From contig NZ_BLAD01000040.1 in NCBI RefSeq assembly GCF_009687845.1, forward strand, positions 1-64,000: a DNA stretch of 64,000 nt, read 5' to 3'. The notes below the pieces were generated by a model. The model was given only the letters and a program-made list of their open reading frames with translations. It did not search any database and was not told the origin of the DNA. The position numbers and the translations under genes are program-made. This DNA comes from Acrocarpospora corrugata. GTDB lineage: Bacteria > Actinomycetota > Actinomycetes > Streptosporangiales > Streptosporangiaceae. This document shows, in pieces, positions 45,850 through 55,301 of the stretch (positions are counted from its first letter, which is position 1; each line of letters opens with the position of its first letter).

Positions 45850-47322
45850 TCAGCCGATCTTCTTCCATGGTTCGCTGCCGAACAGGACGTACATGAGTGC
45901 GTCCTCGCCCGGCTGGCCCGCCTCGACGTCGAGGAAGTCGAGTTCGCCGTCGGTGCGGCGCCACTTGGCGGTGAACAGGTCGCCGCCCGCGGTGCCGCAG
46001 AGGACCTCGCGGAAGGAGAGGACGACCTGGGTTCCGGTCACGGTGTAGGGGCCGTGGCAGTCGGCGTCGTCGGGGGTGCCGCCGACGTGGTGGTGCCAGG
46101 TGCCTTCTTTGAAGGTGAGGGTGGAGATGCCTGAGTTGTCGCGCGCCCAGACGGGGTTCACGTTGTTGTCGAGGAAGCGTTGCATCGGGATGTCCGCGCG
46201 GTAGACGCCTTCGGGGAACTTTTCCCCCGTGGCGGTCTTCGCGAGGGTCTTCCCGGTCTTCCTGCCGTCGCAGGGGATGGCCGTTTCCGGGGCCGGCGCC
46301 TGGGTCTTCAGTTCGCGGATCCGCGCGATCATCGTCCTGGTCTGGGCGTCCTGCTCCAGCATCGGGTAGACCGGCTGGGCCGCGGCTTCCAGTGCGACGA
46401 TGTCGCTCTTGTCGGCGAGGACGACCGCGCCGCCGTACTTGCAGAAGGAGCGGCCGGCTTCGAGTTCCGAGGGGCGGTGTGCGCGGGCCCATGCGGCGGT
46501 TTGCGTCGCGGCCTCCGTGAGGGCCGTGCGCTGCGGCCCGGACAGGCCGGTGAGCACCGATGAGCGGATGACCAGCGTGTTCACCTTCGGGAAGAACGTC
46601 ACGTTGGCGGCGCCCACGCCCGTGGGCAGGGAGGTGGGCGCCCAGGTGAACGAGGATTCCTGGCCGGCCAGGGATTTGTCGGCGAGCGCGAGCCCCAGCG
46701 CGTCTCCGGGCAGGTCGTCGGGTTCGGCGCCGAGCGCGCGGAGGAGCGCGTAGGCGGTGCCGGAACGCGGGGAGCGGATCTTCTTCCCGGCGAAGTCCGC
46801 CGGCGCCGTGAGCGGGCCGTCCACCCCGAACGGGTGGCGTAACCCCTCCGGAAGCAGGGCGAGGCCGGTCACGCCGGTTTTGGTGAGGCCGGCCAGCATC
46901 TCGGTGGTCAGTGCGTCGTCGGCCAGGATCCGGTCCACCAGGTAGTCGGAGGTGACGAGGAACGGCGCGTGCAGGGCGCGCAGGCTGGTGACGCCTTCGG
47001 TGTCCCAGGCGCGGGCCGGGATCATGCCTAGGTCGAGCCCTCCGCCGGTGACCAGGCGGGCCACCTCCTGGTCCCAGTCGGCCTTCGTCCCGGCGGCCTG
47101 CCATTTCGGCTCGATCCGCAGCGATCCGCCGGATTTCGCCCATACCAGTCTGGCGAACTCCTCGATGGCTTCGGCTCCGGGCATTCCGGGGCTGTCGTCG
47201 GTTCCCATCGTCAGTGTGGTGACGGCGGACCCGGGGCCGCTTTTGCCACCCTGTGTCGTGTTCGCGCAGGCCGCCACGAGCGCGGCGGTCGCGGCGAGGA
47301 TCAAGACGTTTCCCAGTCTCAT
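45850..47322 (-). CDS. TRAP-type (DctP family) solute-binding lipoprotein with extra C-terminal domain
   Basis: 490 residues from the ATG at 47322 (GGAG 9 bases upstream). Lipobox LVAAC (Cys19). Residues 35-345 form a DctP-like binding protein: EEFARLVWAKSGGSLRIEP, DWDQEVARLVTGGGLDLGMI, FAGKKIRSPRSGTAYALL (the conserved Arg region) and AAQPVYPML. Residues about 375-490 are an added beta domain (TLTFKEGTWHHHVGG, then GTQVVLSFREVLCG) resembling a lipocalin fold. No TRAP permease genes are near. The gene lies between two kinase operons, so a role as an extracellular sensor subunit is likely. Confidence 0.82.
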   Translation of the reverse strand: MRLGNVLILAATAALVAACANTTQGGKSGPGSAVTTLTMGTDDSPGMPGAEAIEEFARLVWAKSGGSLRIEPKWQAAGTKADWDQEVARLVTGGGLDLGMIPARAWDTEGVTSLRALHAPFLVTSDYLVDRILADDALTTEMLAGLTKTGVTGLALLPEGLRHPFGVDGPLTAPADFAGKKIRSPRSGTAYALLRALGAEPDDLPGDALGLALADKSLAGQESSFTWAPTSLPTGVGAANVTFFPKVNTLVIRSSVLTGLSGPQRTALTEAATQTAAWARAHRPSELEAGRSFCKYGGAVVLADKSDIVALEAAAQPVYPMLEQDAQTRTMIARIRELKTQAPAPETAIPCDGRKTGKTLAKTATGEKFPEGVYRADIPMQRFLDNNVNPVWARDNSGISTLTFKEGTWHHHVGGTPDDADCHGPYTVTGTQVVLSFREVLCGTAGGDLFTAKWRRTDGELDFLDVEAGQPGEDALMYVLFGSEPWKKIG

Positions 47323-47462
47323 GACTGACCACTCCTTCGGCATCAGGATCGACGCTAGAGAGGGGTTACCGCCATGCCATCGACACCAGCACGGCTGTTG
47401 GCGGGGCGGCCATCCGTGCTAGCCGCAATGACAGGCCGCGGGCGGCGCATGACAATGGGCGC

Positions 47463-49088
47463 GTGCCGGTCATCCCTTTGGCCGCGCGGCTCGCGCTCCC
47501 GCTCGCCGCGGTCGCGTACGGCTTCGCGACGGTCCACGCCGTCGGGCCCACGAGCATCCACGCGGGGATCCCCGGCGCGGTGCTGACCCTGGTGACCGCC
47601 GGGTGCCTGTTCGCGGGAGGAGCCGTCAGCCGGCGGGCCTCCGCCGCGTACGCCGCGGGTCTGTGCTGGCTCGCCCCGGTCTGGGTGGCCGGCGAGGCGG
47701 CCCCCTCCTGGGTCAGAAGCGCCGCGATGGTGGCGATCCCGTTCCTGCTGCCCGCCCTCGCGCACCTGATGCTCCGCCGGCCGCCGATCATCGCCTACGT
47801 CATCATGGCACTGCTCACGGTGAGCCACGCCCTTGTGTACGACCCTTTCTACGACCCCGCCTGCTGGCGGATCTGCGGCAGTGACAACCTCTTCCTGGCC
47901 TTCCCGGCACCGGCCGCCGCATGGTGGCTGACCACCTGCTTGGCCGCGTTCACGGTCGTATTCGGGGTCATCGTGACAACACGCGCCCTCGACACCCTCC
48001 GGCGCATGACCCCCGTGGCCCGAGGGGTAAGCGGACTCGTCCTGCTCCCGGGAGCCGTGGCCACCGGCATCTCCGCCCTTTACGGCACGGCGCTGCTGTT
48101 CGGCCCTGCGGAACGCCCCGGACACCCGCTCTACCTCGCGATCTTCCTCGCCCAGGCCGCCGCGCTCACCTGCCTCGCGGCGGCCGACGCCTGGACGACC
48201 GTCGCGGGCTGGCTGCGACGGTCCGCCGTGGGCCGGCTGGCCGACGACCTCGGCTCGGTCTCCCTGCAGACCGCCCTCGCGCGGGTCACCGGCGATCCGT
48301 CGCTCACGGTCGCCTACTGGCTCCCCCGCTACGACCGCTATGTGGACGCACGCGGCGTCGAAGTGCCCACCACCCCGAAACCGGGTCAGACGGCGACGTC
48401 CATCGTCCGGGACGGGCAGCCGGTCGTCGTCGTCGCGCACGACCCCGGCGGCCGGGAGCTCACCGAACGGATCGGCCCGGCGGCCCGGCTCGCCATCGAC
48501 AACGAGCGGCTCCGCGCCGAGGTGCTCGCGCAGATCGCGGACCTGCGCGCCTCCCGGGCCCGCGTCGTGGCGGCGGGCGACGACGCCCGCCGGAGGCTGG
48601 AACGCGACCTCCACGACGGAGCGCAGCAGCGGCTCCTCGCGGTCGCCTTCGAGCTCAGAATGGCCGAAGACGCCGCCGTCGACGTGGTGCTCCAGGCACT
48701 GGAGGAGCTCCGGGAGCTGGCCCACGGCATCTTCCCCGTCATCCTCGAAGAGACGGGCATCGAAGGGGCGCTCTGGTCACTCGCCGTCCGGGCGCCCGTC
48801 GCCGTCGAGCTCTCCGACCTCCCCGAGGCACGCTTCCCGCCCCCGGTCGAACGTGCCGTCTACCTGGTCACCGACAGCGCGATCAAGGCGGCCACCGGCC
48901 CGCTGGCCGTATCCGTGGAAACCCCCGCGGACCTGCTCGTCCTGCGGGTGACCGGAGCGGTTCCCGGCCTGCCCGGCCACCTCGGCGACCGAGTCGGCGC
49001 GCTCGGCGGCCGGCTGACCGCGACCGGCGGGCACATCCGCGTGGAGATTCCCATCGACGGCACTAGGCTCGGCCGTGGTGACGAGTGA
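47463..49088 (+). CDS. Membrane histidine kinase homologue with intact H-box and degenerate ATPase domain
   Basis: 541 residues from a GTG start. About eight membrane helices (1-250), a GAF-like region (260-345) paralogous to the neighbouring kinase (both contain TALA...GDP.L.VA.W, RYVD..G..V), then HisKA_3 with [19 protein letters not shown] (His384). The HATPase part is eroded: the N-box position reads [13 protein letters not shown] (no Asn) and the DNGxGG box is replaced by [10 protein letters not shown]. It should accept but not make phosphate by itself. Stop and start with the LuxR regulator gene are 11 bases apart, so they are an operon. Confidence 0.85.
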   Translation: MPVIPLAARLALPLAAVAYGFATVHAVGPTSIHAGIPGAVLTLVTAGCLFAGGAVSRRASAAYAAGLCWLAPVWVAGEAAPSWVRSAAMVAIPFLLPALAHLMLRRPPIIAYVIMALLTVSHALVYDPFYDPACWRICGSDNLFLAFPAPAAAWWLTTCLAAFTVVFGVIVTTRALDTLRRMTPVARGVSGLVLLPGAVATGISALYGTALLFGPAERPGHPLYLAIFLAQAAALTCLAAADAWTTVAGWLRRSAVGRLADDLGSVSLQTALARVTGDPSLTVAYWLPRYDRYVDARGVEVPTTPKPGQTATSIVRDGQPVVVVAHDPGGRELTERIGPAARLAIDNERLRAEVLAQIADLRASRARVVAAGDDARRRLERDLHDGAQQRLLAVAFELRMAEDAAVDVVLQALEELRELAHGIFPVILEETGIEGALWSLAVRAPVAVELSDLPEARFPPPVERAVYLVTDSAIKAATGPLAVSVETPADLLVLRVTGAVPGLPGHLGDRVGALGGRLTATGGHIRVEIPIDGTRLGRGDE

Positions 49089-49099
49089 GCGGAGATCTC

Positions 49100-49768
49100 A
49101 TGCGCGTGGTGGTGGCGGATGACTCGCTGCTGACCCGGGCGGGGGTCGCGTACCTCCTCAACCAGTCCGGCTACACCGTGGCCGCCGAAGTCGACGACGC
49201 CCGCGCGCTGCTGGCCGCCGTACACGCCGAGCGGCCGGACCTGGTCGTGGTGGACATCCGGATGCCGCCCACGCACACCGACGAGGGCCTGGTCGCGGCC
49301 GAACGGATCCGTTCCGAGCATCCGCGGATCGGCGTGCTCGTCCTCTCCCAGTACGTCGAGCCCGCCTACGCGATGCGCCTCCTGCGCGACCATCCCGAGC
49401 GCGTCGGCTACCTGCTCAAGGAACGCGTCTTCGACCAGGCCATCCTGGTCGACGCCCTCCGCCGGCTCGCCGACGGCGAAACGGTGATCGACCCCACGAT
49501 CGTCGCCCGGCTCCTGGGCAGACGGCGGGCGAAGGATCCCCTCGCGGCGTTGACGGGCCGGGAACGCGAGGTCCTCGCGCTGATCGCCGAAGGCCTGTCG
49601 AACAAGGCCGTCGCCGCCCGCCTCATCATCACCGAACGCACCGTCGAAGCCCACGTCGCCCAGGTATTCGGCAAACTGGAACTCCTCGACGACCCCGCTT
49701 CGCATCGCCGCGTCCTCGCGGTCCTCGCGTTCATCCGCTCCGGCCGGCCCCAGGACGGACATGCCTGA
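49100..49768 (+). CDS. NarL/LuxR-type response regulator
   Basis: 222 residues from the ATG at 49100, with GGAG 5 bases upstream; a GTG 15 bases earlier is less likely. Receiver domain: [18 protein letters not shown], phospho-acceptor Asp in [10 protein letters not shown], Lys in [10 protein letters not shown]. Lux[24 protein letters not shown] and [16 protein letters not shown]. It should receive phosphate from the kinase at 47463 (or via the kinase pair) and control transcription. No target sites could be identified. Confidence 0.92.
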   Translation: MRVVVADDSLLTRAGVAYLLNQSGYTVAAEVDDARALLAAVHAERPDLVVVDIRMPPTHTDEGLVAAERIRSEHPRIGVLVLSQYVEPAYAMRLLRDHPERVGYLLKERVFDQAILVDALRRLADGETVIDPTIVARLLGRRRAKDPLAALTGREREVLALIAEGLSNKAVAARLIITERTVEAHVAQVFGKLELLDDPASHRRVLAVLAFIRSGRPQDGHA

Positions 49769-49942
49769 GCGGAACACGCACCGAGATTCCCGGATATCCC
49801 GCGTTCCCGTCGGCCGTCACCCGGCGGGACGGCCGGCGCTGCACCAGGCCGTCCGGCGGCTGCGCGCGCGGCACCCACACCAGCCCAGCGTGTGGACCCC
49901 CTTCATCCACATAGGCCCATAGGCCCGAACAAGGAGACCGGT

Positions 49943-50253
49943 ATGTCCGAGGAGTCCGGCCCGCTGGCGTACCAGGCGATCACCTCTCCCGAGTACGCGA
50001 AACGCACGGCGGACCAGTTCACCGTCGAGACCTACGGCGCGGACCTGGTGGTGCACGGCCCTGCCCCCGCTGCGCCGCCCACATCGAGATCCCGGTCACC
50101 GCCACGATCTTCAAAGGCGCCCGGCCCACGGAGGCCGCCGATCGCGGCGAGCCGATGATCTGCACCTGCGAGGAGGCGCACCCGGGACGTCCCGACGGGT
50201 ATGTCGGCTGCGGCGCCTACTGGCTGTTCGTGCTCCCGGCGGCGGGCCGATGA
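49943..50253 (+). pseudogene. Small Cys-rich (zinc-ribbon-like) protein gene with a one-base deletion
   Basis: AAGGAG lies 7 bases before the ATG. The first frame gives MSEESGPLAYQAITSPEY and TVETYGADLVVHGP. About one base is missing near 50061, because the next frame reads CPRCAAHIEIPVTATIF and ends MICTCEEAHPGR, GYVGCGAYWLFVLP and stop at 50251-50253. Joined, the product is about 103 residues with CxxC, CxC and a further Cys, a likely zinc ribbon. The next fragment starts in an ATGA overlap, so they were an operon. No family function is known to me. Confidence 0.6.
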
Positions 50254-50560
50254 CGGTCCACCCGCAGCCGGGCGGTCCCGGCCGGCCGGGCGCCCCGCGG
50301 CGGGCGCAGGACCAGCTGGCCATGCTCCCGCACCGAACTGCCCCGCGTCCGGGCGGCGGCGGCCGCCTGGCGCAATGGCCTCGGCGCTGGCCGCCCTGAT
50401 CGGATTCAGCCTCATCAAGGGCCGATCCGATGTGTCCCTGCTGTCCAGCGGGTACGCGGTGGTGGTCGGCGTCCTGCTCCTGCTGGCCCTGCTCGTCGGC
50501 GCGCTGGCCGCGTTGCTGCTGCTGCGCGCCGCGCACGGCAACCCCACGGTGGCGGATCGG
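50250..50560 (+). pseudogene. Helical membrane protein fragment, frameshifted and truncated
   Basis: ATG at 50250 overlaps the previous stop. The start MTVHPQPGGPGRPGAP is proline- and arginine-rich. Two further frames carry the rest: TELPRVRAAAAAWRNGL near 50335-50380, then LAALIGFSLIKGRSDVSLLS and a long hydrophobic helix (YAVVVGVLLLLALLVGALAA) followed by LLLLRAAHGNP. Similarity-like character ends near 50560, where an opposite-strand ABC permease remnant begins. An intact version would be a two-helix membrane protein of perhaps 250 residues or more. Confidence 0.5.
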
Positions 50561-50595
50561 CGAACCCTCTCACGATCGGCCCCGCCTCGGCGGCC

Positions 50596-51677
50596 ACGGC
50601 AGAAACCGGCCACGGCCAGCGCGGCGGGCAGCTGGGCGAGACCCGCGCCGATCAGGGTCGCGACGCCCTCGTCGCCGCCGACGGACGCGTCGGTGAGACC
50701 GGCTCCGGCACCCCGAACACGTTCATCATCGCGGCGAAGTACACGTCCACCAGGTCGGCGCGGCCGGTCCCGGCGAGCGGCCCGAGCAGTTTGGAGGCTC
50801 CCGTGTTGCCGGACATCGCCTCGTTCACGGCGTTGCCGAGCGACCCGATCCCGACGCCGAACACGGTGCTTCCGGCCACCCAGCCGAGCACCGACCCGCG
50901 ATTCAGCCGCCACGCCAGCCCGATCGGGCTGAGCAGCGAACGCGACCCGGTCTTCGGGCCCGGCCGGTCGGGGATCAGACCGGCCCCCAGGTCACGCCGG
51001 TCGGCCAGCGCGAAAGCGCCGTACACGCAGACGGCGAGCAGGACGAGGGGCAGCGCGAGGGCCCACCAGCGTTCCGCGCCGAACGGCCGTGCCGCCATGC
51101 CCCAGCCGAGCGGAGCCGCCCAGGACGCCCAGCCGCCGGTCATCTGGACGCCGTCGGCGGCCCGCTCGCCGAGGGCGTCGCCGATGCCGCGCACCAGGTA
51201 AGCGACCCCGACGGCGGTGGCCGCGCAGGCGTTGGCGGCGCGGGCGCTCTGGAAGAGTTGCGCGGCGACGGAGGCGATCCCGGCGAAGGCCATACCGGTC
51301 AACGGCGCAGGCCGCGCCGAACGCGAACGCCCCGGCCGCGGGCAGTCCCGCGGCGAGCAGGAAGCCGGTCAGGAGCGCGCCCAGCACGAGGTTCGCGCCG
51401 GACGTCACGGCCAGCGCGGCGGCGAGCACGGCGTGGCGGCCGACGCTGCTGGCGCCGATCAGCTCGGCCCGTCCGGTCTCCTCGTTCCGCCTGGTGTGCC
51501 GTACCACCGCGAACGTGCTCATCAGCGCGGCCAGGACCAGCATGAACGCGAGGTTGCGGAAGTTGACCGTGGCGCCGAGGCTGGTGCCGTCGGGCGTGCC
51601 GCGCATCAGCAGGACGGCCGGGCTGGACCCGGCTCCGCGCAGGGCGGTGGCCCGCAGCTCCTCGGTTGGGAACTCGT
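50596..51677 (-). pseudogene. ABC-2 type exporter permease, decayed
   Basis: Minus-strand pieces of a large multi-helix exporter permease. The first piece (from about 51677) reads [40 protein letters not shown] and [20 protein letters not shown] one-base insertion near 51300 shifts to MTGMAFAGIASVAAQLFQS, ATAVGVAYLVRGIGDALG and WRLNRGSVLGWVAGSTVFG. After MMNVFGV (about 50720) a large part is missing and only ATLIGAGLAQLPAALAVAGF remains near 50600. The N-terminus is also lost where it meets the ATPase fragment. Relatives (polyketide-antibiotic exporters) are about 530 residues. Confidence 0.75.
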
Positions 51678-51679
51678 CG

Positions 51680-52204
51680 GCTGGACAGCAGCACGGTCGC
51701 GCCGCGCCCGCTCACCTCGTGAACGGTCTGCTGGAAGGCCGCCTCCATCAGCGGATCCAGCCCGGAGGTGGGCTCGTCCAGGACGAACAGCTCCACGTCG
51801 GAGGCAACCGCGGCGATCAGCGCGACCTTCTGCCGGTTGCCTTTGGAATAGGTACGGCACCGCTTCGCCGGGTCCAGCCGGAAACGCTCCAGCAGTTCGG
51901 CGCGGCGGGCCTTGTCCAGACCGCCGCGCAACTCGCCGAACAGGTCGATGGCCTCGCCGCCGGACAGGTTGGGCCACAGGTTCACCTCGCCGGGCACGTA
52001 GGCCAGCCGGTGGTGCAGCTCCACCGCGTCCTGCCAGTGGTCGCCGCCGAGCACCCGCACCCGGCCCGCGTCGGCGCGCAGCAGGCCGAGCAGCACCCGG
52101 AGGGTGGTGGTCTTGCCCGCGCCGTTGGGCCCCAGGAAGCCGTGCACCTCGCCGGTTCCGACGACGAGATCCAGGCCGTTCAGCGCGGGCGCCCGGCCGA
52201 ACCT
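51680..52204 (-). pseudogene. ABC exporter ATPase, truncated at both ends
   Basis: The frame reads [36 protein letters not shown] (Walker A), [35 protein letters not shown] (signature region) and [16 protein letters not shown] (Walker B). Similarity stops at [10 protein letters not shown] near 51680, where about 120 C-terminal residues should follow; instead the permease sequence begins in another frame. The first 20 or so residues are also gone, fused to an EF-G remnant. With the permease it was a typical two-gene drug-exporter operon. Confidence 0.78.
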
Positions 52205-53554
52205 GGGTACGGCTCCGCAGCCGGTTCGCGTACCCGAACAGCTCGGCCAGCGGCACCGTCGCGGTGATCACCACGGTTCCGGCCCGGACGACGGACCCGG
52301 ACACCCGGCCGCGCCGCGCGGCCAGATCGCCCAGCACGCCGCCGACGGCGTCGCCGGGCACGGTGACCGTCACCTCGGCCATCGGTTCCAGCAGCACCAT
52401 CGCGCCGGCCCGTAGCGCCTCCCGTAGCGCCTCCCGCAGCGCCTCCCGCAGCGCGAACCGGCCGGCGGTGCGGAACGCCAGTTCCGAGTAGTCCTTCGGA
52501 TGCGTGGCTCCGTCGGTCAGCGTGACCCGCAGGCCGGTCACCGGGTGACCGCCCAGGGGGCCTTCGGCCAGCGCGTCCCGCCAGCCGGCCTCGACGGCCA
52601 CGGAGACCACCCGGTCGGCCACCGTCGCCGGCTCGAAGAGCACAGGCGCGGCGGGGTCGCACGGGCTGGCCCCGGCGCCGGCGGCACGTCCAGCGGCGAC
52701 GGCAGGTAGGCCGCGACGGCGTCCAGCAGCGGTTCGATCCCGCGGTTGCGGTAGGCGGAACCGCACACCACGACCACGCCCTCACCGGTGCGGGTCAGGT
52801 CGCGCAGCGCGGCGGCCAGCGTCGGCGCGGAGACGGCCGCCTCCGCGCAGAACTCCTCCAGCGCGAGCGCGTGCCGTTCGGCCACCGCCTCCTGGAGCAG
52901 CCGGGCCCGCCGCCGCGCCTCGTCCCCGAGGTCCTCCGGCACCGGGCCCTCCCGGGCGGTGTCCTGGCCGTCGGCCCAGATCAGCGAGCGCATCCGGACG
53001 AGGTCCACCACTCCGGTGAAGCCGTCCTCGCGGCCGATCGGCAGCTGGACCACCAGCGGGGTGACGTGCAGGCGTTCGCGGATCGACTCGGCCGCCGCGT
53101 CGAGGTCCGCGCCCGCCCGGTCCAGCTTGTTGACCAAGGCGATCCGGGGCACGCCGTATCGGTCGGCCTGGCGCCAGACCGACTCGCTCTGCGGCTCGAC
53201 TCCGGCGACGCCGTCGAACACCACGATCGCGCCGTCGAGCACCCGCAGCGAGCGCTCCACCTCGTCGGAGAAGTCGATGTGCCCGGGGGTGTCGATCAGG
53301 TTGATCCGGTGGCCGTCCCAGACGCAGCTCACCGCGGCGGCGAAGATGGTGATCCCGCGATCGCGCTCCTGCGGATCGAAGTCGGTGACGGTGGTGCCGT
53401 CGTGCGCTTCGCCGCGTTTGTAGGTGACGCCGGTGGCGTACAGGATCCGCTCGGTGACGGTCGTCTTGCCCGCGTCGACGTGCGCGAGAATGCCCAGATT
53501 ACGTACGGCGGCCAGCGTGTCGTTCAGATGGTACGCATGCCCATGGCCCTTCAA
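52205..53554 (-). pseudogene. Elongation factor G homologue with large internal deletion
   Basis: The GTPase domain is complete: NLGILAHVDAGKTTVTERIL, DFDPQERDRGITI, INLIDTPGHIDFSDEVERSL and VNKLDRAGADL, continuing to LLDAVAAYLPSPLDVPP at about 52680. There the frame changes and only domain IV/V sequence follows ([74 protein letters not shown]), so about 200-250 codons are missing. The C-terminus is cut near 52205. It looks like a second EF-G (FusA2-type) or ribosome-protection-type factor, not the housekeeping one. It would not be functional as read. Confidence 0.82.
52411..52454 (-). repeat. 12-bp tandem repeat in the EF-G remnant
   Basis: CGTAGCGCCTCC at 52411 and 52423, then CGCAGCGCCTCC at 52435 and a partial copy at 52447. 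On the minus strand it encodes repeated A-L-R-E (ALREALREALREALR), where EF-G homologues have a single copy or two. Confidence 0.7.
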
Positions 53555-53611
53555 GGGAGATCCATGCCAGGACAGCGCGAATCCCGGACGGAACAGCCCG
53601 GACGTCCGGCG

Positions 53612-53701
53612 TCAGCCGCGCAGCTGCCGCCGGCCGGCCGAAGACACCAGGATCACCTCGTACCGGGACGGGGGAATGACGACGGTCACGTGGTAACGCA
53701 C
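53612..53701 (-). CDS. Possible 29-residue small ORF upstream of the EF-G remnant
   Basis: A GTG at 53701 follows a GGAGGGGAGG stretch (minus strand) and opens a frame encoding VRYHVTVVIPPSRYEVILVS and a basic end. It could be a leader peptide for the EF-G-like gene 58 bases downstream or chance. The rest of the 302-base gap 53555-53856 shows nothing else I can support. Confidence 0.2.
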   Translation of the reverse strand: MRYHVTVVIPPSRYEVILVSSAGRRQLRG

Positions 53702-53856
53702 GGCCGCCTCCCCTCCATCGCCAAGGTCAATTGGCGGCGAGCCTACCCAAACCCCCCGGCCGCCGGAAACAGGTTTAACGGCCGTGACCGGATCGGTCCG
53801 GCAATCGGCTGGATCAGCTCTGCCGGGTAGTGTGTGTCCTGGTCAGACTGGAAGAC

Positions 53857-54384
53857 ATGAAGCGAGCTCTGATCGTGATCGATGTCCAGGAGTCCTTCCG
53901 GGCCCTGCCCAGCTGGGACGAGATCGGCAACCCGAAGATCGCCGAACCGGTCAACCGCCTGGTGCGGCTGGCCCGCGCCCGCGGTGACCTCGTCGTCTGG
54001 GTCCTGCACGCCGAAGCGGGCAGCGGCAACGCGTTCGACCCCGCGAACGGGCACGTCCGGCTGATGGACGAGGTGGAGCGCCCGCTGCCCGGCGAGCCGG
54101 CGCTGCGGAAGACCTCCCACAACGCCTTCACCACCACCAACCTCCAGCAGCTGCTCACCGAGGCGGGCGTGACCGAGCTGGCGGTCTGCGGCATCCGCAC
54201 CGAGCAGTGCGTCGAGACCACCGCCAGGGTCGGGAGCGACTTCGGGTATCAGGTCCTGTTCGTCACCGACGCCACCACGACCGGCCCGGTCGGCGGATTC
54301 ACCGCCGAGGAGATCGTCGCCCGCACCGAGGCCGTCCTGCGCGACCGCTTCGCCCGGATCGTCACGGTGGCCGAACTGGAATGA
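53857..54384 (+). CDS. Isochorismatase-like cysteine hydrolase
   Basis: 175 residues from the ATG at 53857 (GGAAG just upstream); an earlier GTG in frame is less likely. Catalytic triad Asp9 (LIVIDVQESF), Lys85 (ALRKTSHNAF) and Cys118 (GIRTEQCVETTAR), the pattern of nicotinamidase/isochorismatase-type enzymes. It hydrolyses an amide, imide or ether bond; the substrate is unknown. The following GlxA-type regulator gene overlaps its stop (ATGA), a common actinobacterial pair. Confidence 0.9.
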   Translation: MKRALIVIDVQESFRALPSWDEIGNPKIAEPVNRLVRLARARGDLVVWVLHAEAGSGNAFDPANGHVRLMDEVERPLPGEPALRKTSHNAFTTTNLQQLLTEAGVTELAVCGIRTEQCVETTARVGSDFGYQVLFVTDATTTGPVGGFTAEEIVARTEAVLRDRFARIVTVAELE

Positions 54385-55301
54385 CCCGCGTCGTCTTCGT
54401 CCTGCTTCCGGGGGTGCACCTGCTGGACCTGGCCGGCCCCGCCCAGGTCTTCCACGGCGCGTACCAGCTGACCTACGTCGCCGAGCGGGAGCACCTGACC
54501 AGCGCCCAGGGGCTGCCGGTGGTCGCCCAGACCCGCTGGCCCGAACTGGAGCGGGACGATCTGATCCTGGTCCCGGGCTGGCGGGCCGCCACGCTGCGGG
54601 CCGGGCCGCGCCCCCGCGAGGAGGAGCTGGCGCGGCTGCGCGCCCACCACGCGGCCGGCGGCACGGTGGCCAGCGTCTGCGCGGGCGCGGAGGCGCTGGG
54701 CCTGGCCGGGCTGCTGGACGGCCGCCGCTGCACCACCCACCACGACCTGCAGGACGAGCTGGCGGCCAGGTACCCGCGCGCCACCGTGGTCCGCGACGTG
54801 CTCTACACCGTCGACGACCGGGTGGTCACCTCGGCCGGCATCGCCAGCGGCATCGACCTGGCCCTGCACCTGTTCTCGGCCCGCCACGGCCCGGCGGCCG
54901 CCGCCAGGGTGGCCCGCGACATGGTCGTGTACGCCCGCCGCAACGGCGGCGAACCCCAGGCCAGCGCCATGCTCCGGCACCGGGCCCACCTGGACGACAC
55001 CGTGCACCGGGTCCAGGACCTGATCGACGGCCATTTCACCGAGCCGCTCCCGCTGTCCCGGCTGGCCGCGCACGCCGGCGTCAGCGAGCGCACGCTGACC
55101 CGCGCGTTCACCCGCGCCACCGGCGGCCTGACCCCGCTCCGGTATCAGCAGACGCTGCGGCTGGAGCGGGCCGAGCACCTGATCGGCCACGGCGCGATGA
55201 TGGAGTCCGCGGCCCGCGAGGTCGGCTTCGAGGACGCCAGGATGCTCCGCCGCCTGCGCGCCCGGGTCACTGTAAGGCCGGCGGGGCGGCCGAGTCCCTG
55301 A
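54381..55301 (+). CDS. GlxA-type transcriptional regulator (DJ-1/PfpI domain plus AraC HTH)
   Basis: 306 residues from the ATG at 54381. Residues 1-165 form a DJ-1/PfpI-like domain (VFVLLPGVHLLDLAGPAQVF, nucleophile-elbow region ASVCAGAEALGLAGLL). Residues 205-295 are an AraC HTH (LSRLAAHAGVSERTLTRAFT, then PLRYQQTLRLERAEHLI). It probably controls the isochorismatase-like gene and itself. The last residues after LRRLRAR read into the convergent LacI gene (35-base overlap), which suggests a slightly extended or displaced stop. Confidence 0.9.
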   Translation: MTRVVFVLLPGVHLLDLAGPAQVFHGAYQLTYVAEREHLTSAQGLPVVAQTRWPELERDDLILVPGWRAATLRAGPRPREEELARLRAHHAAGGTVASVCAGAEALGLAGLLDGRRCTTHHDLQDELAARYPRATVVRDVLYTVDDRVVTSAGIASGIDLALHLFSARHGPAAAARVARDMVVYARRNGGEPQASAMLRHRAHLDDTVHRVQDLIDGHFTEPLPLSRLAAHAGVSERTLTRAFTRATGGLTPLRYQQTLRLERAEHLIGHGAMMESAAREVGFEDARMLRRLRARVTVRPAGRPSP

